The notes under the pieces were generated by a model. It was given only the letters and a program-made list of their open reading frames with translations, made no database searches and was not told where the DNA came from. Below, in pieces: positions 32,185 through 40,069 of a stretch of 46,735 bases of DNA. The translations under genes were made by a program, and so were the position numbers. Origin of the DNA: Actinomycetes bacterium (GTDB lineage Bacteria > Actinomycetota > Acidimicrobiia > Acidimicrobiales > RAAP-2); NCBI GenBank assembly GCA_021827705.1, contig JAKAUQ010000008.1:1-46735 (forward strand), read 5' to 3'. Numbering within the stretch: position 1 is the first letter of the stretch; each line of letters begins with the position of its first letter.

Positions 32185-33408
32185 TCACACGACGCGCGCG
32201 ATCACACCTACCGCGGTCGCCAGCCCGACGACGACGACCAGGCCGGTGAGGGCGTAGGTCACCACCCGGCGGGGCCCCCGCATCCGATGCGCAGGATCTA
32301 AGCGACGCTCCAGCAGCACCAGGAACCCCAGCACCACGGGCAGGAGCACGGCGTTCATGACCTCGACGTCGACCGAGAGGGCGACCAGGTTCACCGAGGC
32401 CACGACAGCCAGCGCGCTGGCCACGATGCCGCCCACGGCCACGGCGTAGAAGCCCGCGGCGGCGCGGGGCTCGTCGTTGAGGCTGTGACGCCAGCCCAGC
32501 ACCTCGGCGATGCCCCAGGCCCCCGCCACCGAGACGACCAAGGCGGCGGTGACCGACGCGCCCACCATGCCCAGGCCGAACAGGATGATCGCCCCGCGGT
32601 GGCCGAGGAAGGGTGTCAGCGCGGCCGCGATGTCGCCGATGGATCCCAGGCTGTGGCCCGGGTCCCGCGAACCGATCGTGGCGCCCAGGGCGACGACGAT
32701 GGCCACCATCACGACCTGGGTGGCCACCGCCCCCAGTGCCGTATTGCGCCGCGCGCGGCGCACCCCGGCCGGGCCGGCGCCGTAGCCCTTGTCGATGACG
32801 GCCTCTTGCTGGTAGTAGATCATCCAGGGCATCACCACGGCACCGACATTGGCGGCGAGCAGCATGCCGTAGCCGTGGGCCAGTGACCAGTGCCCCCCGA
32901 GGCTCGCCAGCAGGCGCGAGCCCCCCGGATGCACGGTGAACGCCGCGACCACGAAGAGCAGCTCCAGGGCGCCGACCACGATGCCGATGGCCTCAATCCG
33001 CCGGTACCGACCGAAGAGCAAGACGGCGATGAGGCCGGAGGCGGCCGCGGCGACCGTGGGGGCCGTCGGCCATCCGACCAGAGAGCCCACACCCGCCACC
33101 CCCGCGAGCTCGGTGACCATGGCGCCGGTGCAGGCCGCCAGCAGCGTGAGGGCCGCCACCGTCGCCCAGACGCGCCCGTACTCGCGCCGGATCAGGGCGC
33201 CGTGGCCGAGCTGGGTCGCCAGCCCGACCCGGACCGTCATCTCCTGGACGACGTACAAGATGGGGATGAGGGCCAGCTCGGGCAGCACCATGGCGAGGCG
33301 GAACCGGGCTCCCGACTGGGCGGCGGTGACCACGCTGCCCGCGTCGGTGTCGGCCAGCATGACGAGCAGTCCGGGTCCGAACACCGTCGTGGCGACCCAC
33401 GGCAGCAC
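32185..33408 (-). CDS. NRAMP-family divalent metal transporter, altered metal-site motifs
   Basis: The product (407 residues from GTG 33408; start uncertain, the frame is open far upstream) has about eleven hydrophobic helices with NRAMP organisation. Helix 1 reads PGLLVMLADTDAGSVVTAAQ, where classical NRAMPs have DPGN. Helix 6 reads GAVVMPWMIYYQQEA in place of the classical GAxVMPHNLYLHS. QEMTVRVGLATQLGHGALIR follows helix 2. These changes fit the NRAMP-related clade whose ion specificity differs from canonical Mn/Fe transporters; some members have been described as magnesium-capable. The ion here is not established. No Shine-Dalgarno marks the start. Confidence 0.82.
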   Translation of the reverse strand: MLPWVATTVFGPGLLVMLADTDAGSVVTAAQSGARFRLAMVLPELALIPILYVVQEMTVRVGLATQLGHGALIRREYGRVWATVAALTLLAACTGAMVTELAGVAGVGSLVGWPTAPTVAAAASGLIAVLLFGRYRRIEAIGIVVGALELLFVVAAFTVHPGGSRLLASLGGHWSLAHGYGMLLAANVGAVVMPWMIYYQQEAVIDKGYGAGPAGVRRARRNTALGAVATQVVMVAIVVALGATIGSRDPGHSLGSIGDIAAALTPFLGHRGAIILFGLGMVGASVTAALVVSVAGAWGIAEVLGWRHSLNDEPRAAAGFYAVAVGGIVASALAVVASVNLVALSVDVEVMNAVLLPVVLGFLVLLERRLDPAHRMRGPRRVVTYALTGLVVVVGLATAVGVIARVV

Positions 33409-33639
33409 GCGTCGCCACCGGGGGACGCCGAGCGGGCGGACCCGCCGCGTCAGCGTTCCGCGATCGCCCCCCGAGCGCGCCTCGGTCTCATCCAGGCTCT
33501 CATTGTGCCACGACCACCACCCGTCGCCACCGGTGTCAACGACGCACCGCACCCGGGAGCAGAATCTGGGCTCTCCCCGCCACCGGGGTGTGAGCGGTCG
33601 GACTACCGTGACACCCAGGCACTGGGAAAGCGAGGTCCT

Positions 33640-35655
33640 ATGGCGGCACGGCACCCGAAGGCTCGAACGGTCGCGCTCCTGGGGCGCAGCGGGGTCGGCA
33701 AGACCACCCTGCTCGACGCCCTCGCCGTCGCGGGCGGGACCCTGGAGCGGCCGGGCCGGGTCGAGGACGGGACGGCCCTGGGGGCGACCGATCCCGAGGA
33801 GCGCCGCCACCAGACCTCGCTGTCCTTGTCGATGGCGCCGATCTGGATCGGCGAGGACAAGCTGACCGTGCTGGACACGCCCGGCCTGCCGGACTTCCTC
33901 CTCGAGGTCGACCACGCCCTCGAGGTCGCCGATGTCGCGGTGCTGGTCGTCAGCGCCGCCGAGCCCGTCACCTCCGAGACCATGGTCCTGTGGCGCCGAG
34001 CGCGCGAGGCCAACGTCCCCGTGGTCATCTTCCTCAACGCGCTCGACGCCGAGCGCGCCGACTTCGACCACGCGCTCAGCGCCCTGGAGAGCCTGGTCGG
34101 ACCCGAGCTGGCCCCCCTCGAGCTGCCCCTCGGTGCTGGTGAGGGCTTCGTCGGCGTCGTGGACCTGCTGACCGACGAGGCCCTGCGCTACGCCACGGGA
34201 CCGGCGCACCACGAGAGGGTGCCCGAGGACCTCGCCGAGCGGGAGCGTCGGGTGCGCGCCAGCCTGCTCGAGGCCATCGTCGTGGGCGACGACAGCCTCA
34301 CCGAGCGCTACCTGGAAGGCGAGGAGCCCGACCTCGACCAGCTGGAGGCGACGCTCGGCCACCTCATGGCCGAGGGGCGCATCGTGCCGGTGGTCCTCGG
34401 CTCGGCGACCCGGGCCATCGGCGTCGACCGCCTGATGACCCTGCTCGACGAGATCGCCGAGAGCCGGCCCATCGCGGCGATGGAGGCCGGCGAGCCCGTC
34501 GAGCTGGCCCGCGACCCCGCGGGCGACCTGGTCCTGCGAGCCTTCAAGGTCATCGTCGACCCCTACGTGGGGCGCATCGTCGTGTTCGAGGTCGTGTCGG
34601 GGACCCTCGAGGGCGACGTCACCTTGACCAACACGCGCACGCAGGCCGAGGAGCGACTGCACGGGATGGGTCACCTGGTGGGCACCAAGCTGGTGCCCGT
34701 CGAGCGCGCCGTGACCGGTGACGTGGTGGCCATCGGCAAGGTCGCCCACGTGCAGGTCGGTGACTTCCTGGCGCGGCGGGGCCGCAACCTGCATCCGGTC
34801 CCGGGTCCGGTCGCCGTCCCGGCGATGACGCTGGCCGTCTCGGGTCCCGACGACGACAAGCTGGCCACGGCCCTCCAGCGACTGGCCGAGGAGGACGTCG
34901 CCCTGCACGTGCATCTGGATCCCGTCGCCCGCCAGCTGGTGGCGACCTTCGCGGGCGAGATGCACCTCCAGGTAACCGTGGAGCGCGCCAAGCGTCGCTT
35001 CGGCGTCGAGATCGCCACGGCCCCGCCGCCGGTCCCCCTCTACGAGACCATCACCAAGTCCGTGACCGTGGAGGGCCGTCTGAAGAAGCAGACCGGCGGG
35101 CACGGCCAGTTCGCGGTCGTCAACGTGCGCTTCGACCCCCTCGAGCCCACGGTGCCCTTCGAGTTCGTCGATGAGGTGGTCGGGGGCGCGGTGCCGCGTC
35201 AGTACATCGGTGCGGTGCGCGCGGGCATCGAGAAGGCCATGGCCCACGGCGGACCCAACGGCTTCCCGGTGGTCGGCCTGCGCGCGACCCTCTTTGACGG
35301 CAAGGCGCACAGCGTGGACTCGTCGGAGGCAGCCTTCGAGACTGCCGGGTCGCTGGCTCTCCGCGGCGCCGTCGAGCAGGTCGGCACCGTGGTGCTCGAG
35401 CGGATCATGGCCGTCGTGGCCACGGTGCCCGCCGACGGCCTCGGCGACGTGCTCACCGACCTGTCGGGCCGGCGCGGCCGCGTGATCGGCACGACCCAGT
35501 CCGACGAGGGTGACGCGGTCATCGAGGCCCACGTGCCCGAGGCCGAGCTCCAGCGCTACGGACTGGATCTGCGGCGACTGACGGGCGGGCGCGGCCGGGC
35601 CACGGTCGCACCGCACCACCTGACCGAGGCCCCGCGCTCCCTGAGCGCCAAGTAG
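33640..35655 (+). CDS. Elongation factor G-like paralogue with altered GTPase motifs
   Basis: The 671-residue product keeps the five-domain EF-G order: G domain (about 8-260), domain II (about 295-385), domain III (about 395-470), domain IV (YETITKSVTVEGRLKKQTGG) and domain V. G1 is intact (GRSGVGKTT, residues 15-23) and G3 begins DTPG (79-82). The position after DTPG, which is the GTPase-activating His in EF-G (DTPGH), is Leu83. The G4 motif NKxD is NALD (133-136), with Ala134 replacing the Lys that packs on the guanine. This fits the FusA-like group in actinobacteria and related bacteria that is not the housekeeping factor. Shine-Dalgarno CGAGG precedes the ATG. A ribosome-linked or regulatory role is possible. 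Confidence 0.88.
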   Translation: MAARHPKARTVALLGRSGVGKTTLLDALAVAGGTLERPGRVEDGTALGATDPEERRHQTSLSLSMAPIWIGEDKLTVLDTPGLPDFLLEVDHALEVADVAVLVVSAAEPVTSETMVLWRRAREANVPVVIFLNALDAERADFDHALSALESLVGPELAPLELPLGAGEGFVGVVDLLTDEALRYATGPAHHERVPEDLAERERRVRASLLEAIVVGDDSLTERYLEGEEPDLDQLEATLGHLMAEGRIVPVVLGSATRAIGVDRLMTLLDEIAESRPIAAMEAGEPVELARDPAGDLVLRAFKVIVDPYVGRIVVFEVVSGTLEGDVTLTNTRTQAEERLHGMGHLVGTKLVPVERAVTGDVVAIGKVAHVQVGDFLARRGRNLHPVPGPVAVPAMTLAVSGPDDDKLATALQRLAEEDVALHVHLDPVARQLVATFAGEMHLQVTVERAKRRFGVEIATAPPPVPLYETITKSVTVEGRLKKQTGGHGQFAVVNVRFDPLEPTVPFEFVDEVVGGAVPRQYIGAVRAGIEKAMAHGGPNGFPVVGLRATLFDGKAHSVDSSEAAFETAGSLALRGAVEQVGTVVLERIMAVVATVPADGLGDVLTDLSGRRGRVIGTTQSDEGDAVIEAHVPEAELQRYGLDLRRLTGGRGRATVAPHHLTEAPRSLSAK

Positions 35656-35661
35656 TCGCCC

Positions 35662-36090
35662 CTACGACGCCGCGGGGACCTCGAGGTCGCTGGTGCAGTA
35701 GCGGCACTTGGTGGCCGCGACCGGCAGGTCATCCGACAGGCACTGGGGACACGTCTTGACCGGTGGCGCTGGCTGCGGTGCCGCGAACACGCTGTGACCC
35801 GCGCGCCGCATGTAGGCGCGGTAGGGCACGACCAGCGCGAAGTAGATGACCATCACGAAGATCACGAAGTAGACGATCGCCGAGATGAAGGCGCCCACCT
35901 GGACGAACTGGCCGTGCACCGTCCAGCCCAGCCCCGTGCTCGCGCTGCCCGGCTCGGCGGCGTTCACCAGCGGCGTGATGATCGAGTCGGTGAAGGCCTT
36001 GATCAGCGTCGAGAAGGCCAGGGCCACGACCAGCCCGACGGCGATCACGATCAACTCTCCTTGCATCAAGAAGTTCTTGAAACCCTTCAC
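35662..36090 (-). CDS. mscL: MscL large-conductance mechanosensitive channel with C-terminal zinc ribbon
   Basis: MscL is a pentameric membrane valve that opens under osmotic down-shock. The 142-residue product has the family N-terminus (GFKNFLMQGELIVIAVGLVVALAF, TM1), the periplasmic loop and TM2 (FISAIVYFVIFVMVIYFALV). After the usual cytoplasmic helix start (PYRAYMRRAG) it carries a short CPQC..CRYC zinc-ribbon-like tail (TCPQCLSDDLPVAATKCRYC). Classical MscL ends with a charged helix instead; zinc-ribbon-tailed forms appear in Actinobacteria. The start is a GTG with GGAGGAA upstream. It ends 6 bp from the convergent EF-G-like gene. Confidence 0.93.
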   Translation of the reverse strand: MKGFKNFLMQGELIVIAVGLVVALAFSTLIKAFTDSIITPLVNAAEPGSASTGLGWTVHGQFVQVGAFISAIVYFVIFVMVIYFALVVPYRAYMRRAGHSVFAAPQPAPPVKTCPQCLSDDLPVAATKCRYCTSDLEVPAAS

Positions 36091-36194
36091 GGTTCCTCCT
36101 TCGCGGGGCCGCGACCCCGGGCCCTTCGCGAAGCGTAGCCACAGCGCCGCAACGGTGCCCCGACTCGCGCCACCTCGCGTGTCAGACTGGAGGG

Positions 36195-37325
36195 GTGCCG
36201 GCCGCCTCGACGTCTCGACCCCGCCGGGCCCTGTCCGCCAGCGTCGCGGTGGCGCTGAGCGCCCTGGTGCTGGCGGCCTGCGGCTCGACCAGCCACTCCT
36301 CAGCGACCCCGGCGCCCTCGTCGACCACGACCACCGCGCCGCGCCCGCCGGCGCTGTGTCCGCTCACCGGCACGCCCGCGCCCGGCGGGGTCGTCCCCCA
36401 GCGCCCGGCCATCGCCATGAAGGTCGACAACTACTCCCTGGGTCCGCCGCCCGCCGAGGCCCGCCCCCAGAGCGGGCTGGACGCCGCCGACGTGATCTAC
36501 GAGGAGCAGGTCGAGGGGTCGATCACGCGCTACGCGGCCGTCTTCCAGTGCCGCAACGCGCCCACGCTCGTGGGCCCCATCCGCTCGGCGCGCTGGACCG
36601 ACGTCCAGATGCTCAGCGAACTGGGTCACCCGCTCTTCGTGCACGTGGGCGGCATCTTGCCCGTGCTGGCCGTTGTCAATGCCTCCTCGCTGGTCAATGT
36701 GGACCTCGGCACCCACCCGAGCCTCGAGGTCAACCCACCGGGGCGCTACGCCCCCTACGACACCTACACGACGACCCAGGCCGTCTGGTCGGCGATCAGC
36801 GCACCCGCCAAGGCCCCCGCGCCGATCTTCACCTTCTCGCGGGTGGCTCCGGCCGGGGAGGCCGTCAGCCAGGTGCACCTGGACTGGTCGGCCACCTCGA
36901 ACATCTACTGGCGCTGGAACCCCGCGACGGGCACCTGGCTGCGCTTCTACAACGACGGCACGGCCGCGTCCCCCGACATCGTTCCCGACCTGCTGGCCAA
37001 TGGCGTCCAGAACCAGGCGCAGAACGTGATCATCCAGGACGTCTCGATCACCTACGGACCCTGGGTCGAGAACAGCCTGGGTGGCCTCGAGGCCGAGTCC
37101 CACATCCTCGACTCCAGCGGGCGGGTCACCATCTTGCGCAACGGGCGCCTCATCACCGGCACGTGGACCAACGGGCCGGCCGGGACACCGACGATCTTCC
37201 TGGACGGAGCCGGGCACCGCATCCCCCTGGCGCCGGGTCGCACCTGGATCGAGATCTACCCGGCGGGGGCGCCGATGACGGTCACACCGGCCACCCCCGT
37301 CGCCTCGACGACGCCAGCGGGCTAG
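36195..37325 (+). CDS. DUF3048 (YerB-like) lipoprotein
   Basis: The 376-residue product has a lipoprotein signal: basic start, hydrophobic core and lipobox LAAC with Cys29, then a Ser/Thr/Pro-rich linker (about 30-50). The DUF3048 domain shows AIAMKVDNYSLGPPPAEARP, DAADVIYEEQVEGSITRYAA, and GPIRSARWTD. The C-terminal domain includes DVSITYGPW and LRNGRLITGTW. The function of the family is unknown; it is surface-anchored. CAGACT (36183-36188) six bases before the GTG may be a leaderless -10. Its stop codon overlaps the convergent carboxyltransferase stop (CTAG). Confidence 0.9.
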   Translation: MPAASTSRPRRALSASVAVALSALVLAACGSTSHSSATPAPSSTTTTAPRPPALCPLTGTPAPGGVVPQRPAIAMKVDNYSLGPPPAEARPQSGLDAADVIYEEQVEGSITRYAAVFQCRNAPTLVGPIRSARWTDVQMLSELGHPLFVHVGGILPVLAVVNASSLVNVDLGTHPSLEVNPPGRYAPYDTYTTTQAVWSAISAPAKAPAPIFTFSRVAPAGEAVSQVHLDWSATSNIYWRWNPATGTWLRFYNDGTAASPDIVPDLLANGVQNQAQNVIIQDVSITYGPWVENSLGGLEAESHILDSSGRVTILRNGRLITGTWTNGPAGTPTIFLDGAGHRIPLAPGRTWIEIYPAGAPMTVTPATPVASTTPAG

Positions 37326-39196
37326 CGCTCGGACTCGGCGATCGCCTCGAGCTCGCCCTCGTCGATGATGTCGAAGGCCCGCAGGGACTGGATGCGGTCG
37401 TGGCGCCGGCTGCGCAGGCGACGCCCGGAGAGCTCGCGCAGCTCGACGAAGGCCGCCAGCACGGCCCGGTGCACGTTCTCGGCGGTCACGTAGGGATTGG
37501 GGTCCTCGGCAACGACCTCGTCGATCAGCCCCAGCTCGAGCTGGTCGGCGGCGGTCGAGCGCATGGTGGACAGCGTCATCTTGACCTGGTCGCGCGTCGG
37601 GCTCGGCGTCTTGTAGAGGATCGAGGCCGCCGAGCGGGGCTCGGCCACGTAGGCCATGGCCCGCTCCAGCATCATGACGTGGTCGGCCATGGGGGTCGTC
37701 GCCAGGCCCCCGCCGCTGCCGAGCGCTCCGGCCACCAGCGAGATCACGGGGTGCGGGTAGTCGATGCCGCGCAGGATCGAGCGCGCGATGAGGCGGGACT
37801 GGCCGCGCCGCTCGCTCTCAAGGGTCGGCTTGGCCCCCAGCGTGTCGGTCACGAAGAGCGCCGGCAGGCCGAGGCGCGCACCCACCTCCAAGGACCGGTG
37901 CAGGTGGGCGAAGTCCTCGGGTCCGGGGTTGGCCGGGCGCTTGAGCACGGCGTCGCCCACCCGCTGGTACGAGGGCTGGGTACCCACGACCAGGAAGGGC
38001 TGGGGCCCCAGGCGCGCGAAGGCCGTGACGATGGCCGGGTAGTGACGCAGGCCCGGCTCCTGGACGTGGTTGTAGAGCGCGACCGACTCGGTGAAGGCGT
38101 AGCGCACGAGGAACTCGAGGTCGACGCGGTTGGCGTCGACGATCAGGTCCTGGTACTGCTCGAGCAGCGCGTCGGCCCGCTCGGTGGGGACCGGCGGGCG
38201 CTGCGCGGCGGGCACCAGGTCGGGGGCACCGGTCACGTCGTCGAAGCGCGGGCCGTGGATGCCCGGCGCCCCGAAGGAGAAGACCCGGCGCTGGCCGACC
38301 GCGGTGACGTTGTGGATCAGCGATTCGGTCTCCCGGTTGAGCTCGGGGCGCTTGTCGGCCGGCGCCGAGACGGCGTAGAGGCGCGCCAGGTAGTCGACCA
38401 GCTCGGCCACGTCGGAGATGACCGCGTCGATGTTGCGATCCATCAGGTTGGCCTCGGCGCTCTGGGAGGCCGAGGGCACCGCGGTCCCCTCGAAGGCCTC
38501 GATCACGTTGGGGCCCGCGAAGCCGAAGTTCGTCCCCGAGGTCGCCACGATGATGTCGGCGTTGGGCACGGCACTGGCCGAGACCCCACCCCAGACGTTG
38601 CCCAGCAGGACCGCCACGTGGGGCAGGGCGACACGCTCCTTGTAGACGCGTATCGCCTCGACCATGCGGGTCATCTGGGTCAGGCCGGCGAAGTTCTCGT
38701 GCTGGCGCACGCCGCTGCTCGCGTAGACGGCGACCAGGGGCAGGTGCCGGGAGACCGCCAGCTCGGTCGCCTGCTGGAACACCTCGCCCGAGATCACGCC
38801 GAGCGAGCCGGCAAAGAAGTCCCAGTTCATGGCGTACAGGACGACGGACCGGCCCTCGAGGGTGGCCGTGCCGTAGGTCGAGGACTCCGACTTGCCGTGG
38901 CGGGCCTCGCGGCGCAGCTTGTCGAAGTAGGACTCGTCCTTCTCGCCGGCGTGGCCCCGCCGCACCAGGCCCACGAGGTCCTTGGTGATGCGCCACCGGC
39001 TGCGGCTCGCCTTGAAGTGCACGAGCTCCTGGAGCAGCTGGAGCTGGGCGGGGATGTGTACGGTGCGGCGGTTGCGCAGGTGGGGCTCAACGGCCACCTC
39101 GTGCGCTGGGAGGCCGACGGGGTAGCCCTCCCCGAAGAGCATCGCGTCCAGGTCGTCGGTCGGACGCTGGTCCCCGGTCCCCCCGCTGTCTGACAT
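37322..39196 (-). CDS. Fused acetyl-/acyl-CoA carboxylase carboxyltransferase (AccD-AccA type)
   Basis: The 624-residue product joins a beta-type (AccD) half and an alpha-type (AccA) half of a carboxyltransferase that moves the carboxyl group from carboxybiotin to acetyl-CoA. The beta half has RSVVLYAMNWDFFAGSLGVI (oxyanion-hole region), TQMTRMVEAIRVY and NVWGGVSASAVPNADIIVA. The alpha half has HRSLEVGARLGLPALFVTDT, LVAGALGSGGGLATTPMADHV and SILYKTPSPTRDQ. The N-terminal CxxC zinc-ribbon of E. coli AccD is missing. The biotin carboxylase and carrier are not in this window. Similar single-chain enzymes occur in actinobacteria. The acyl chain used (acetyl or propionyl) is not certain. Confidence 0.88.
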   Translation of the reverse strand: MSDSGGTGDQRPTDDLDAMLFGEGYPVGLPAHEVAVEPHLRNRRTVHIPAQLQLLQELVHFKASRSRWRITKDLVGLVRRGHAGEKDESYFDKLRREARHGKSESSTYGTATLEGRSVVLYAMNWDFFAGSLGVISGEVFQQATELAVSRHLPLVAVYASSGVRQHENFAGLTQMTRMVEAIRVYKERVALPHVAVLLGNVWGGVSASAVPNADIIVATSGTNFGFAGPNVIEAFEGTAVPSASQSAEANLMDRNIDAVISDVAELVDYLARLYAVSAPADKRPELNRETESLIHNVTAVGQRRVFSFGAPGIHGPRFDDVTGAPDLVPAAQRPPVPTERADALLEQYQDLIVDANRVDLEFLVRYAFTESVALYNHVQEPGLRHYPAIVTAFARLGPQPFLVVGTQPSYQRVGDAVLKRPANPGPEDFAHLHRSLEVGARLGLPALFVTDTLGAKPTLESERRGQSRLIARSILRGIDYPHPVISLVAGALGSGGGLATTPMADHVMMLERAMAYVAEPRSAASILYKTPSPTRDQVKMTLSTMRSTAADQLELGLIDEVVAEDPNPYVTAENVHRAVLAAFVELRELSGRRLRSRRHDRIQSLRAFDIIDEGELEAIAESER

Positions 39197-39240
39197 GGCT
39201 GCTCAGTCTAGGCGGCAGGTCGCAACGGCCGGCTGGGCAC

Positions 39241-40029
39241 CTAGCCGATGTTGAAGGGCAGGCCCCCGAAGCCCGTCTTGCCCGTCTCGCCGGTCGCCAG
39301 GTACGGCCCGATCGCCTGGGCCAGACCCGGCAGGGTCAGGCTCTGCAGATGGACCTCCCCGGGGCCGGTCAGCTGGGCCAGGAACAGGGTCTCGGCCCCG
39401 AAGATGATGTTCTTGATGCCCTTGACCATCTGGATGTCCAGGCGCACCGAGGCGTCAAAGAGCCCGATGTGGCCCGGGTGCACCAGCAGGGTCTCGCCCG
39501 CGGCCAGCCGGTAGGTGATGAGCTCGCCCGACAGCTCGATCCAGGCCGTGCCGTGGCCCGCGATGCGCTGGAGCAGGAAGCCGTTGCCCGAGAAGATCCC
39601 TGCCCCGAGCTTCTGCTGGAAGCCCAGCGCCAGGGTCACCTCGGCGGTCGCGGCCAGGAAGCCGTGGCGCGAGACCAGGTACTCGTGCTCGGCGTCCACC
39701 GGGATCGGCCGGATGTGGCCGGGCATCTTGGCCGCGAAGGCGATGCGCGCGCTGGCCCCGGTCGCCTGGTACCGCGTGAGGAAGACCGTCCCGCCGGCGG
39801 CCACGCGCTTGAGGACGCCCAGGACGCCCGCGGCGCCGGCGCCGGCCGTGGTGGTCGTGAGCTGCACGTTGGGGCTCATCCACGACAGCTCGCCGCCCTG
39901 GGAGACGACGGCCTGGCCGTCTTGGAGCTCGACCTCGAGGACCGGCATAGTCGTGCCCACGATGCGGTGCGCCACCCCGGTCGCGCCGCTGTCGGTGAAT
40001 TCCGGGGCGTCGCTGATCGACTCTGGCAT
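39241..40029 (-). CDS. AIM24/TIGR00266-family protein
   Basis: The 262-residue product has the AIM24 beta-rich fold pattern: VELQDGQAVVSQGGELSWMSPNVQ near the N-terminus, then FLTRYQATG and GFLLQRIAGHGTAWIELSGELI. The C-terminal half contains PGHIGLFDASVRLDIQMVKG and FGAETLFLAQLTGPGEVHLQS. No signal peptide, membrane segment or catalytic motif is seen. The family is widespread and its biochemical role in bacteria is unclear. The gene lies between the carboxyltransferase and acyl-CoA ligase genes, all on the minus strand, with short gaps. Confidence 0.88.
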   Translation of the reverse strand: MPESISDAPEFTDSGATGVAHRIVGTTMPVLEVELQDGQAVVSQGGELSWMSPNVQLTTTTAGAGAAGVLGVLKRVAAGGTVFLTRYQATGASARIAFAAKMPGHIRPIPVDAEHEYLVSRHGFLAATAEVTLALGFQQKLGAGIFSGNGFLLQRIAGHGTAWIELSGELITYRLAAGETLLVHPGHIGLFDASVRLDIQMVKGIKNIIFGAETLFLAQLTGPGEVHLQSLTLPGLAQAIGPYLATGETGKTGFGGLPFNIG

Positions 40030-40069
40030 GGGGTCCTCCTCACTCGCGGGCCCGCCGGGCCCCGGCGCC

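Noticed and set aside
32185-35619. 1144-residue minus-strand frame joining the NRAMP gene to a long N-terminal extension
   Set aside because: The extension is antisense to the EF-G-like gene and low-complexity, and the membrane protein pattern begins only near 33400. The true gene is the C-terminal part.
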